DNA of 64,000 nucleotides, taken from contig DBXV01000004.1 of assembly GCA_002309695.1 (NCBI GenBank), forward strand, positions 75,773 to 139,772, written 5' to 3'. The translations under genes were made by a program, and so were the position numbers. This document shows, in pieces, positions 36,289-43,966 of this stretch. Source of the DNA: Myxococcales bacterium UBA1203. Lineage in GTDB: Bacteria; Myxococcota; Myxococcia; Myxococcales; UBA5297. The notes under the pieces are model-generated. The model was not told the origin of the DNA and ran no database searches. It saw only the letters and a program-made list of their open reading frames with translations. Within the stretch, counting starts at the first letter, position 1; the number at the start of each line of letters is the position of its first letter.

Positions 36289-38726
36289 TCACTATCTCTT
36301 TGGCGCCAGAATGGAACTAAAATAAACCCCGCCATGCTCAGCCATCCCAATATACTGAGGAAAAGTCCAGTTCTCAGTCCCGGCGTTTTATAGGTCATTA
36401 TGACTTTGTGCGTTCCTTTGGACAGCGGCACGGCGCGGCCGGCAATGAGTCCCGGATAAATGGGCGCAGCCTGGCCGTCAATTTCCGCCGTCCAGCCATC
36501 GGCAAAGGCGTCGGCGACAAACAGTGTCGCGGGCGTCTCGGAGGTCGTATTCAATTCAATATATTCAGGCGAATACGTAATTATATCTATTTGAGCATTT
36601 TCAGGAGCGCTTTCGGGATAATCAGCGGCCGATATAGCCGGAATTTCCACGGGAATATCGGTGACTGCGTTAAAATTGGGCGCATTGGCAATTTGAAAGG
36701 CTTCTTCCATGGAGTGAACAGGAATGCCTCTGACCAGCCGGATACGCTCTCCCGCATTTTCATTGACTATGACATCGTATAAATCATCAATCGAAGTAAT
36801 ATCATCCGCGGCCTTTTGCCGGAGGGCATAGCGGACATTGAAGCCATTGAAATAGACGTTATCTTTAAGATCGCCGCTGAGTGCTTGTCGTCCATAAGAG
36901 GGAATGGGAAGGTAGCCGGCGATATTTTCGAGATTATACAGCGCGCTTATTCCTGTGGATAAATCCTGTAAATATAAGCGCAACAATTCGTTTGAGGAAA
37001 CTCCAATCTTCGGATGTTTTTGCACAAAACTTTCAGGCAGAGGTGCAGAAATAAATGAGGACTGAATACGCTTATTTTTGAATGTTTTATTCCGGCTGTC
37101 TTTCTCAATCTGAACGACACCAGCTGTCTTTTTATCAATATACTCCTTTTTGTACCGATAAAATCGACTTTCGTATTCCCAATAATCTTTTGTTCCTAAA
37201 ACAATTAAATTAAACGCAAGAACAATTACAGCACCAGTGCGAAGGCGCATCGAGATACGCTGACTTACCAGAACAAAAATCCCCCCCAAAATGGCTAGTA
37301 AAAATCCCTTGCCTAATAAGACATCTATCTTAGGTATCATGTCGTTGAAGTATTTTCCTACCTCAGGCGGCACTCCATTGAATACAAAGATAACATTCTG
37401 AAAATAACTCGTATGTATTAAATATATCAATAACAGATTCAGCGCGGCCATCATCAGGAGTCCGCGGCTCAAGAGAGTCCACACCTGCACTGACCTGAAT
37501 CCCTGGGCAGACAGAAGCTGTTCAGTGCCAAATCCAGAGAGCATGGCCAATGAAAAGGCGACGAAGACGAAATTTTTTTCAGGATAGCGAAGCACCGAAA
37601 ATCCGGGGAGAATTTTTTGAAATAAATGAAACAGCGGCGCGTCGGTGCCCGTGCCCAAGGCAGAACAAAAGGTGATGAGACCAAGGCCGGTAAGCAGATA
37701 AATGGGACGTTTGTTGACGGGCCAGCGCAGCGCTGCCAGGCCGGATATAATGGCAAAAGCCCCGACATAGAGGGAATTTGCCCAATAAGAATGGACTTCC
37801 TGCAATTGGAAAAAGTCATCAGGAGTATTGCCGTCGGGCATCAAAATGGGGCCAGGCGACCACATTTCAAAAATGCGCAGAGGGTAAAGCGGCCAGTTAC
37901 GGGCAAGCCGCAGCGCGTCTTCACCCGCTTCGGCAAAATTGTCGCTGGCCAAGGCAGCGGGGAGCAGATGAGGCGCAGAGAGAAGAAGGGCGCCAACGCC
38001 GGCGAGGGAAAGTGTAATAAAATGCTTTTTGCGCTCCGGCGAGGCCAGAACATCGGCGAGGAGAAACAGCGACGTGAAATAAAGTGTGTGCATTCGCTCG
38101 CCGCTCACGGCAATCCACCACATGGAAATACTGCACAGTGGGATATTATTTTTTTCGAGAGCAAGAATGGCCCAGGGAATGGCGGCAGCGGCGTTCAGAT
38201 AGGGCAGATTGCCGTCCATGCTCATCAGGTAGCCGGTGAAGGCAAAGGAAATTGCGCCGGCAAGCGAGGCCCACTTGCCGCATTTCCAGTATTTCAGAAG
38301 ACAAAAACTGCCCGCGCCCGCCAGAAAATGGGCAAGGACAGCGCTGAGGCTGAGCGCCCGGACGTGCGAAAAAATAAAATGAAGCAATACGGTCGGATGC
38401 AGGAGCCCCGGAACCGCATTGGCGATATAGCTGCTCCCAAGTCCATCAAAGGGATACCATTCGGGAAATTCGCCCTGGAGAATACGATTCACGAAGTGCA
38501 TTCGCATGGGCAAATGAATGTAGAGCATATCGCGGTCGAGGAGGCCGAGATCGCCGAAAATGACATCCCAATAGATAAACAGGACGAGCGCGCCGAGAAT
38601 ACTCAGCGGAAGTGCGTATTCTGAATGGCGGAAACGGTGGAAAATATTCTGAATGATGCTGCGAAAACGCTCTCTCTTTGAAGCTGCGGGCTCGGAGCTC
38701 GATAAAGTAGTTTCGGGTGTTGTCAT
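36285..38726 (-). CDS. YfhO-family multi-pass membrane protein
   Basis: An 813-residue membrane protein with about 12-14 helices. The N-terminal half (from ALPLSILGALVLFIYWDVIFG) contains DRDMLYIHLPMRMHFVNRILQGEFP, typical of YfhO/GT-C-like proteins, with acidic residues in the first loop. The exterior C-terminal part has the family hallmark ADAFADGWTAEIDGQAAPIY followed by GLIAGRAVPLSKGTHKVIMTY and the last helix. YfhO is linked to glycosylation of lipoteichoic acid in Bacillus; here it may transfer sugars to an envelope polymer. The last codons and the stop lie in the inverted repeat of the neighbouring IS, so a few C-terminal residues may be altered. Confidence 0.88.
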   Translation of the reverse strand: MTTPETTLSSSEPAASKRERFRSIIQNIFHRFRHSEYALPLSILGALVLFIYWDVIFGDLGLLDRDMLYIHLPMRMHFVNRILQGEFPEWYPFDGLGSSYIANAVPGLLHPTVLLHFIFSHVRALSLSAVLAHFLAGAGSFCLLKYWKCGKWASLAGAISFAFTGYLMSMDGNLPYLNAAAAIPWAILALEKNNIPLCSISMWWIAVSGERMHTLYFTSLFLLADVLASPERKKHFITLSLAGVGALLLSAPHLLPAALASDNFAEAGEDALRLARNWPLYPLRIFEMWSPGPILMPDGNTPDDFFQLQEVHSYWANSLYVGAFAIISGLAALRWPVNKRPIYLLTGLGLITFCSALGTGTDAPLFHLFQKILPGFSVLRYPEKNFVFVAFSLAMLSGFGTEQLLSAQGFRSVQVWTLLSRGLLMMAALNLLLIYLIHTSYFQNVIFVFNGVPPEVGKYFNDMIPKIDVLLGKGFLLAILGGIFVLVSQRISMRLRTGAVIVLAFNLIVLGTKDYWEYESRFYRYKKEYIDKKTAGVVQIEKDSRNKTFKNKRIQSSFISAPLPESFVQKHPKIGVSSNELLRLYLQDLSTGISALYNLENIAGYLPIPSYGRQALSGDLKDNVYFNGFNVRYALRQKAADDITSIDDLYDVIVNENAGERIRLVRGIPVHSMEEAFQIANAPNFNAVTDIPVEIPAISAADYPESAPENAQIDIITYSPEYIELNTTSETPATLFVADAFADGWTAEIDGQAAPIYPGLIAGRAVPLSKGTHKVIMTYKTPGLRTGLFLSILGWLSMAGFILVPFWRQRDSD

Positions 38727-38755
38727 GGGAGGATGGCAGAAAAAGTGACCGCGGC

Positions 38756-38783
38756 GTTTTAATTTATTTCAAAAAATTGTCAA
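38756..38783 (-). promoter_or_regulatory. Candidate sigma70-type promoter for the YfhO-family gene
   Basis: On the minus strand a perfect TTGACA (38778-38783) is followed after 16 bases by TAAAAC (38756-38761). The predicted transcript start is about 20-25 bases before the ATG at 38726. Confidence 0.5.
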
Positions 38784-38967
38784 CAGCTTCTTCAAAATAA
38801 ATTTGATTTATCTTAAAAAAAAACATCGCCTCGATAAAATTTTTCTTTCCCCCCATTTCATCTATTGTCATTCGCCTCTCCATCATTCATAATCGTCCAT
38901 TATTTCGCCGTGTCATTGCCGCGGCATGGTCGTATCTCCTGTTCAACACTTCCCGGAGGAAAATGCC

Positions 38968-39894
38968 ATGAAATACCCCCAAAATGACCTGATTGCCCTC
39001 GGTGCGGCCTGCTGTGCCGCGCTTGTCCTTGGCTGCTCCAGTCCCGCCCATCCTCCGGCAAATCAGCAGGCTAATACATCGGCCAGTGCCAGCAACATTC
39101 AAAATACATCGGAGAAAAAAGAAATGGCTCAAAATGAAACTGCCGAAACGACGAAGGCGCTCACCCTCGCCAATGGCGCGGTCGTCACCTGGATTCAGGA
39201 CAATGAGGGCAAAAAGCTCAATCCCCGCAGTCTGTTCAGTGATGCCAGCGATGAACTTTACAACAGTCTGAATATGCCCGACGGCATTCCCGCGTCGGTG
39301 AGCGTGTTTCTGCTCCAAGCCGACGGTGAATATATTTTATTCGACGCGGGGCTCGGCAGTTTTGGCGGACAGCTGCACAATCGCCTGAACAAACTGGGGG
39401 TTCAGGCCGATTCAGTCAGGCTCATTTACCTCACACATTTTCACCTGGACCATATTGCAGGTCTGATTGCCAAAGATAACAGCGGCAAGGAGGTGCGGGC
39501 TTTCCCCAACGCGGATATTTATGCGGGCAAAATTGAATATGACGCTTGGATGAATCACATCGACACGAATGACATGCAGAAAAAAATTCTGGGAATGTAT
39601 CAGGACAAACTTCATTTGTTTGATTTCGGCGAGACGCTGCCCCACGGCGTTCAGGCCATGGATGCCGTCGGCCACACGCCGGGGCACACCGCGTTTCAAT
39701 ACAATGAATTGCTCGTGATTGGCGATCTCATGCACGGGTATGCGCTGCAAAAAGACCATCCGGAAATCAATTCCAATTATGATATGGATAAAGCGAAATC
39801 TGCAGAAACGCGCAGACGCATTATGGAATACGCGAAACAGAACAATCTGACGATGGCGGGAATGCACCTGCCGCCGCCGGGGTTTGTGAAATAA
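38968..39894 (+). CDS. MBL-fold lipoprotein hydrolase (lactonase-like)
   Basis: A 308-residue lipoprotein (lipobox LVLGC, Cys23) with a Ser/Thr/Asn linker. The MBL domain has ILFDAGLG, the metal motif THFHLDHIAG (His156, His158, Asp160, His161), HTPGHTAFQY for the third metal His, and IGDLMH for the bridging Asp. This arrangement resembles N-acyl homoserine lactonase-like and related MBL proteins. An exported, lipid-anchored form would act on small molecules outside the inner membrane; the substrate is unknown. GGAGGA (38955-38960) fixes the ATG. It is divergent from the YfhO gene. Confidence 0.87.
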   Translation: MKYPQNDLIALGAACCAALVLGCSSPAHPPANQQANTSASASNIQNTSEKKEMAQNETAETTKALTLANGAVVTWIQDNEGKKLNPRSLFSDASDELYNSLNMPDGIPASVSVFLLQADGEYILFDAGLGSFGGQLHNRLNKLGVQADSVRLIYLTHFHLDHIAGLIAKDNSGKEVRAFPNADIYAGKIEYDAWMNHIDTNDMQKKILGMYQDKLHLFDFGETLPHGVQAMDAVGHTPGHTAFQYNELLVIGDLMHGYALQKDHPEINSNYDMDKAKSAETRRRIMEYAKQNNLTMAGMHLPPPGFVK

Positions 39895-39945
39895 ATGTTT
39901 TCCCCGCCTCAGCCTCATGCGCGGCTGTTTCGCCCTAAAATAAAT

Positions 39946-39985
39946 CAGCCCTCCCCCAATGCATTGACGCATCGGAGGAGGGCTG
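39946..39985. terminator. Bidirectional terminator hairpin
   Basis: Stem CAGCCCTCCCCC / GGAGGAGGGCTG, extended by ATGC / GCAT around the loop. It lies between the convergent genes ending at 39894 and 40023 and serves both strands. Its stem matches those at 35384 and 41052. Confidence 0.75.
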
Positions 39986-40022
39986 TATGATTATTTCTTT
40001 TAATTAGTTTATTGCCTATTTT

Positions 40023-40883
40023 TTATTCTTCCGTCTTCACACAGCGAACCGACCTGGCCTCTGTCGGATCAATCGTGCTCAGCCAGATAAAAGCATGAGC
40101 ATCGTCATCGCAGGTATGACCGCCGTTCATGTGCAGATCAGCTATTTTATATTTCCCGTTCTCATAAGTATTTGTCCAGAAATGAGCACTTTCGCCAAAA
40201 TCCTGGTAGGGCGACTGTGGGTCCTCCGAACTCCAATAACCCGCGGGGAGCGCAGAAAAGCCTGTCTCATTCGTGGCTTTATTGGAATAACATACCCAGG
40301 CATTGCTCTTGGCGCACAAAGCGTCAAAAATGCTCTCACTGGTCATATTGGCCTGAACATATTGCAGAAAATAAGTCACTTCCGTCTGGGTCGGCAAATG
40401 CCAGCCACTGGGGCACACCTTATTGACAGCAGTATCCCAGTCATACAGCAGACCATAGACGGCGTCGTTGGTGCTGTCGCCATTGGCGGAACGATGGTCA
40501 ATCTGCTCCGCGCTTGTCCCCGCATAGCGCATATTCTCCGCCATCAGTGTGAGCTTGCTGCCGTCCGTCATTTCAAATGAAATCGTCTTGTATTTATTAT
40601 TGTCGCGCTGATCGGTAAAATCGCCTTCGGTGTATTCGATTTTGCCCTCGTGGCCGCCGGCATCCTGATCTTCGATGCCCGCGTCATGCTCAATAATGCC
40701 GGAGTCCTCAACCACGCCCGAGTCCTCAATCACCCCCGCGTCGTCAATGACGCCCGAATCCGTGTCCACATCCACCGGCTTGTCGGAACCGCCGCAGGCA
40801 AATCCCGCAATGGAAAACGCGGATGCCGCAATTAAAACAGCCAACGGCTTGAAGAAACTGCATTCGGATTTTCTGATATTCAT
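40023..40883 (-). CDS. FISUMP-domain lipoprotein
   Basis: A 286-residue lipoprotein (lipobox AGFAC, Cys30). A six-residue tandem repeat with pattern D-(S/A)-G-(V/I)-(I/V)-(D/E) forms the linker (about 40-70). The FISUMP domain follows: RDNNKYKTISFEMTDGS, LMAENMRYAG, VYGLLYDWDTAVNKVCPSGW, HLPTQTEVTYFL, ETGFSALPAGYWSS, ARSVRCVKTEE. FISUMP proteins are abundant in Fibrobacter, where they are surface-exposed and of unknown role. AGGAG precedes the ATG at 40883; an upstream extension to 40994 is not supported. The same domain is fused to a peptidase at 32580. Confidence 0.87.
   Translation of the reverse strand: MNIRKSECSFFKPLAVLIAASAFSIAGFACGGSDKPVDVDTDSGVIDDAGVIEDSGVVEDSGIIEHDAGIEDQDAGGHEGKIEYTEGDFTDQRDNNKYKTISFEMTDGSKLTLMAENMRYAGTSAEQIDHRSANGDSTNDAVYGLLYDWDTAVNKVCPSGWHLPTQTEVTYFLQYVQANMTSESIFDALCAKSNAWVCYSNKATNETGFSALPAGYWSSEDPQSPYQDFGESAHFWTNTYENGKYKIADLHMNGGHTCDDDAHAFIWLSTIDPTEARSVRCVKTEE
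40681..40761. repeat. 18-base tandem repeat coding the linker
   Basis: Four to five imperfect copies of an 18-base unit (such as CCCGAGTCCTCAATCACC on the plus strand), encoding the Asp/Gly/Val/Ile linker of the FISUMP lipoprotein. It is likely to vary in copy number by slippage. Confidence 0.7.
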
Positions 40884-41042
40884 TGCTTTGACTCCTGTTG
40901 GGAACAATCGCTCGGCCCGGCTGGGGAAAATGCCGCTCGATGAAAGCGGCGAAAAAAAGCCGTACGTATTACAGCAAACCGGGAGGCATCGCAAGAAAAT
41001 TTTTCAGAAAATAAGAAAGTCCTCAAATGTGGGATGAGGAAT

Positions 41043-41100
41043 AAAACAAAAACAGCCCTCCCCCCAATACATTTATTTTACGTATCGGAGGAGGGCTGTT
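41043..41100 (-). terminator. Terminator of the second FISUMP gene
   Basis: On the minus strand, stem AACAGCCCTCCTCC / GGGGGGAGGGCTGTT with an AT-rich loop containing a second small stem, followed by TTTTTGTTTTAT. Shares its outer stem with the hairpins at 35384 and 39946. Confidence 0.85.
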
Positions 41101-41126
41101 GTATTTCAATCTGCTGTAATGATTGA

Positions 41127-42194
41127 TTATTTCGTCACAGCCGCATCCTTGAGGCAGCGGACCGAGTTGCCGAGCGCCTTATAGCTGTTGTTCACTTGCG
41201 AACTACTATCACCCACTTCCAGGTAGAAGGCATAATCAGCAGATTTCGCAGTATCAGACCAGAAGAACGCGGCTTCGCCAAAGAATCTGTAATTCCCTGA
41301 GGAGTAATCACCGGCAGGGAGCGCGGAAAAACCATATTTATCGGCTCCTTTTCTCCAGCTGGCGGCACGCAAGTTTTGTGACCTTGTTGCCTTATCGGAA
41401 CCAGCATAATCTAAAAGGTCGTTGAATTCCGATGTTGTGGGTAAATGCCAGCCAGTAGGGCAAAAGCCACTTTTTGTGGCAGTGTTCCAGTCATATAGTA
41501 AGCCGTAAGCTGCCAAATTATCTTCTTTATTATTCGGATAATAATACGTGCCTGTTTTGCGTCTGTAATTCTCAGCCATCCATTCTTTTCCATCTATAAT
41601 AACTGTCTTGTATGTATTATTATCTTGATCGGTGACAGAACTATACAAAATACAATTCTCTCCAGAACCTCCATTTTTACACTGATCACAGTTATCACCA
41701 GTCATCAGCTCGTTTTTACACGCATCGCAATTATCACCAGTCCATATATCGCTGTTGCACGAAATACATTTACCCTCGCCATCTTTGCCGTCATCGCAGG
41801 TGCCGTGTTTACAGGTGCAAAGGGCGCAGTTTGAGCCAAAATAGCCCGGATCGCATTCATCGATGCCGGCATCTTCCGGAAAAATTATACTGGCGTCATC
41901 ATCAGAAATACTCGCATCATCGTCCAAAATGCCAGCGTCGTCTTCCGGAATACTCGCATCGTCCGCGATAATGCTGGCGTCGTCTTCCGGCTGTGCATCA
42001 GAAAGACTCGCGTCGTTCGTGCTCCCGCCGTCCGTGACGATGACAATCCCCGCGTCGTTTTCTTCGGGCTCATCGTCTTTTTCCGACCCGCCGCAGGCCG
42101 CCCCCGCAACCGCAAATGCAAATACTGAAATTAAAATCGAAATTGGCTTGAAGGATTTGGAATGAATCGGCCGAAAAGCACTTATGCTACACAT
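41127..42194 (-). CDS. EGF-like and FISUMP-domain lipoprotein
   Basis: A 355-residue lipoprotein (lipobox AGAAC, Cys34). The linker is an Asp/Ala/Ser/Ile tandem repeat (about 55-110). A Cys-rich laminin/EGF-like part follows (CDPGYFGSNCALCTCKHGTC, then TGDNCDACKNELMTGDNCDQC), and the FISUMP domain is from about residue 190: NNTYKTVIIDGKEWMAENYR, YGLLYDWNTATKSGFCPTGW, YGFSALPAGDYSS, LGNSVRCLKD. A GGGGAGGGG tract lies before the ATG at 42194; the open frame begins further upstream at 42296. It is a relative of the gene at 40023 with an added EGF module. Surface-exposed by inference. Confidence 0.87.
   Translation of the reverse strand: MCSISAFRPIHSKSFKPISILISVFAFAVAGAACGGSEKDDEPEENDAGIVIVTDGGSTNDASLSDAQPEDDASIIADDASIPEDDAGILDDDASISDDDASIIFPEDAGIDECDPGYFGSNCALCTCKHGTCDDGKDGEGKCISCNSDIWTGDNCDACKNELMTGDNCDQCKNGGSGENCILYSSVTDQDNNTYKTVIIDGKEWMAENYRRKTGTYYYPNNKEDNLAAYGLLYDWNTATKSGFCPTGWHLPTTSEFNDLLDYAGSDKATRSQNLRAASWRKGADKYGFSALPAGDYSSGNYRFFGEAAFFWSDTAKSADYAFYLEVGDSSSQVNNSYKALGNSVRCLKDAAVTK
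41861..41992. repeat. Tandem repeat coding an Asp/Ala/Ser/Ile linker
   Basis: About five degenerate 21- to 27-base units, each encoding a variant of DDASIxx(D/E), in the linker of the FISUMP lipoprotein at 41127. Confidence 0.65.
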
Positions 42195-42442
42195 CCCGGT
42201 CCCCTCCCCAACTTTGTCAGCCAACCTGTCTGAGTTTGTCATTGTTCTGACCTCACGAAAAAAGCCGGCAAAATTTCCGGCGGGGTTGAAATACAACGGT
42301 TATTACTGCAACAAACAACTGTTTTTACTGCTGACAATACAACTGAACTGCGAAAAAAGCGGCGGCAGATACAGGATGAAAAAAGGGAAAGTCAAGGGGA
42401 TTTTTGCGCTCTTGAGTCACTGCGTTTGGGGAAGCTGTCTTC

Positions 42443-43693
42443 TCAGCTCGCTGTATATTTCGTTCCCCGGCCATTTCCGAAAACTTTTATATAGCCGCCC
42501 TTCACCAGCTTCTGCAGAATGCTGATGGTCTTGGACTTTCCAAAATTTACGGCCGAAACAATCTCGGAACTGGACAGATTTTTCCCTTTGACGAGTGAAT
42601 AAACTTTATTTTCGTCGGACGAGAGATTGTATCGACCGCTGATTACCGGAAGCATGACTTTGATTGTATTTTCCGTAATTCCAAAAGTTGGTTTGACGTC
42701 GCTGTGTTTATAAGCCTCGTTAATCCTCCGAATTCCTGTTCCAAATCGCTCTATTAAGAGCAGACGATAAAAAACACCTCCCAAAATACGGTTTCTCAGC
42801 ACCGAAATCCCGCCTCTCAGATATTCTTCCTCATTGACACCGGCGGGTAATCCTCCCGGCGATGTAATCTCAATGCTGCCGTCAAACATGGCGATATTTA
42901 TCTGCGCATCGACATCCCATGTCCTGTGAACCAGAGCATTCGCCACGGCTTCGCGGAAAGCCTCTTCCGGAATCAACGACTTTTTTTCCCTGAAACTTCC
43001 TTCAACCTGCTCATACTGATAATACTTGCGATACATTCCGATGGCTTCGTCATACTGTTTCAATATGGAAATATGCTCATAAATTTCGCGATCGCGGATG
43101 ATATTTATATTTTCGCCAAAACGAACAATGTCCACGCCGGGAAATCCGTTGGCATCGGCAAGCAATTCTCCCGCTTTGTTGTAACCGCCGGCGTCAGAAT
43201 ACAGCTCCAGAGTTTTCAGCGTGTCCTGCGAAACACTTTTGATATGCAGGGCTTCCACCAGCTTCTTTTCCAAAATCGTGAATGAAAGCTGCTGATTGGA
43301 TGCGCTTAACTCTTCAAACGAAGAATTCTGGCCTTCTAAAATCAGCCTCGTAAGTTCAATCCTGTCCGCCGGAATGGTCGCAGAATCATTTCTTCGGTAA
43401 GCCTTCGCTTTGTATAAATAGGGTTTGTGCAGTCCTTCCGACACAGTTAAGGTGAGAACCAATTTTTTGTAATCAATATCTATCGTATATTCAGGGACAG
43501 GGTCTATGCCGTCGTTGATTCTGTTTTCTATATCCAGCGATGTTTTTATCGGATCCTCGATGCCTTTCACCGTTCCGTCATCCGCAATCCCGAAGATAAT
43601 TTTACCGGTTCCGTAATTTGCGTAGGCGCTGACGGTCTTCAAAAACGTGTTGCTGACAGACTCTTTGAACTCCAGAAATTTCGATTCTCTCAT
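42443..43693 (-). CDS. AlbA_2 DNA-binding and HATPase_c_4 transcriptional regulator-like protein
   Basis: A 416-residue protein. The N-terminal 120 residues are an AlbA_2 (formerly AAA_4, schlafen-related) domain: LEFKESVSNTFLKTVSAYAN, YGTGKIIFGIADDGTVKGI. A HATPase_c_4 region follows around 245-340 (FREAVANALVHRTWDV, GSIEITSPGGLP, ILGGVFYRLLLIERFGTG). The C-terminal 60 residues form a winged helix (LSSSEIVSAVNFGKSKTISILQKLVKGGYI). Such proteins are annotated as putative DNA-binding regulators, sometimes near mobile elements. GAGGAG lies seven bases before the ATG at 43693. The repeated boxes upstream (43731-43790) suggest autoregulation. Strongly A+T-rich, so probably transferred. Confidence 0.85.
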   Translation of the reverse strand: MRESKFLEFKESVSNTFLKTVSAYANYGTGKIIFGIADDGTVKGIEDPIKTSLDIENRINDGIDPVPEYTIDIDYKKLVLTLTVSEGLHKPYLYKAKAYRRNDSATIPADRIELTRLILEGQNSSFEELSASNQQLSFTILEKKLVEALHIKSVSQDTLKTLELYSDAGGYNKAGELLADANGFPGVDIVRFGENINIIRDREIYEHISILKQYDEAIGMYRKYYQYEQVEGSFREKKSLIPEEAFREAVANALVHRTWDVDAQINIAMFDGSIEITSPGGLPAGVNEEEYLRGGISVLRNRILGGVFYRLLLIERFGTGIRRINEAYKHSDVKPTFGITENTIKVMLPVISGRYNLSSDENKVYSLVKGKNLSSSEIVSAVNFGKSKTISILQKLVKGGYIKVFGNGRGTKYTAS

Positions 43694-43730
43694 CAAAAGA
43701 CTCCTCACACTGCCCGAACGCGGCCGTTCA

Positions 43731-43790
43731 TCAGACGCAAAATCAGACGCAAATTTTTTCGTCCGATTTTGCGTCCGCTTTCGGACGAAA
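43731..43790. promoter_or_regulatory. Operator-like array of GACG(C)AAA boxes
   Basis: Five copies of a box like (C/G)GACG(C)AAA lie within 60 bases just upstream of the AlbA_2 gene, in both orientations: TCAGACGCAAA twice (43731-43741 and 43743-43753), inverted TTTTCGTCCGA and TTTTGCGTCCG, then TTCGGACGAAA. GACGCAAAATC (43734-43744) and GATTTTGCGTC (43765-43775) form a perfect 11-base inverted repeat, and CGTCCG / CGGACG form another. Confidence 0.6.
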
Positions 43791-43834
43791 CAGTGCGGTC
43801 TGTCAAGCTCTTTTCGGGCTCTGGCCCCATAATA

Positions 43835-43901
43835 CCCTCTCCGGCCCTTTGGGAGAGCCCTTTGGGAGAGCTGTCAGAGCCAAAGGCGATGATTGAGAGG
43901 G
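43835..43901. repeat. Dispersed double-hairpin repeat, copy 1
   Basis: Shares with the copies at 49811 and 53471 the ordered parts: a C-tract/G-tract palindrome, AGCTGTCAG, a short GCC/GGC palindrome, then TGA(C/T)TGAGAGGG. This copy has a duplicated CCCTTTGGGAGAG half. Confidence 0.7.
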
Positions 43902-43943
43902 TAAAAAAATCCCCCTCCTCCTTAATTTTCGGAAGAGGGGGAT
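43902..43943 (-). terminator. Terminator of the C11-SUMF1 gene
   Basis: On the minus strand, stem ATCCCCCTC / GAGGGGGAT (nine bases), followed by TTTTTTT. It lies 24 bases after the stop of the gene at 43967. Confidence 0.85.
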
Positions 43944-43966
43944 TTTGGTGTTTGGAGTCAAACGCT

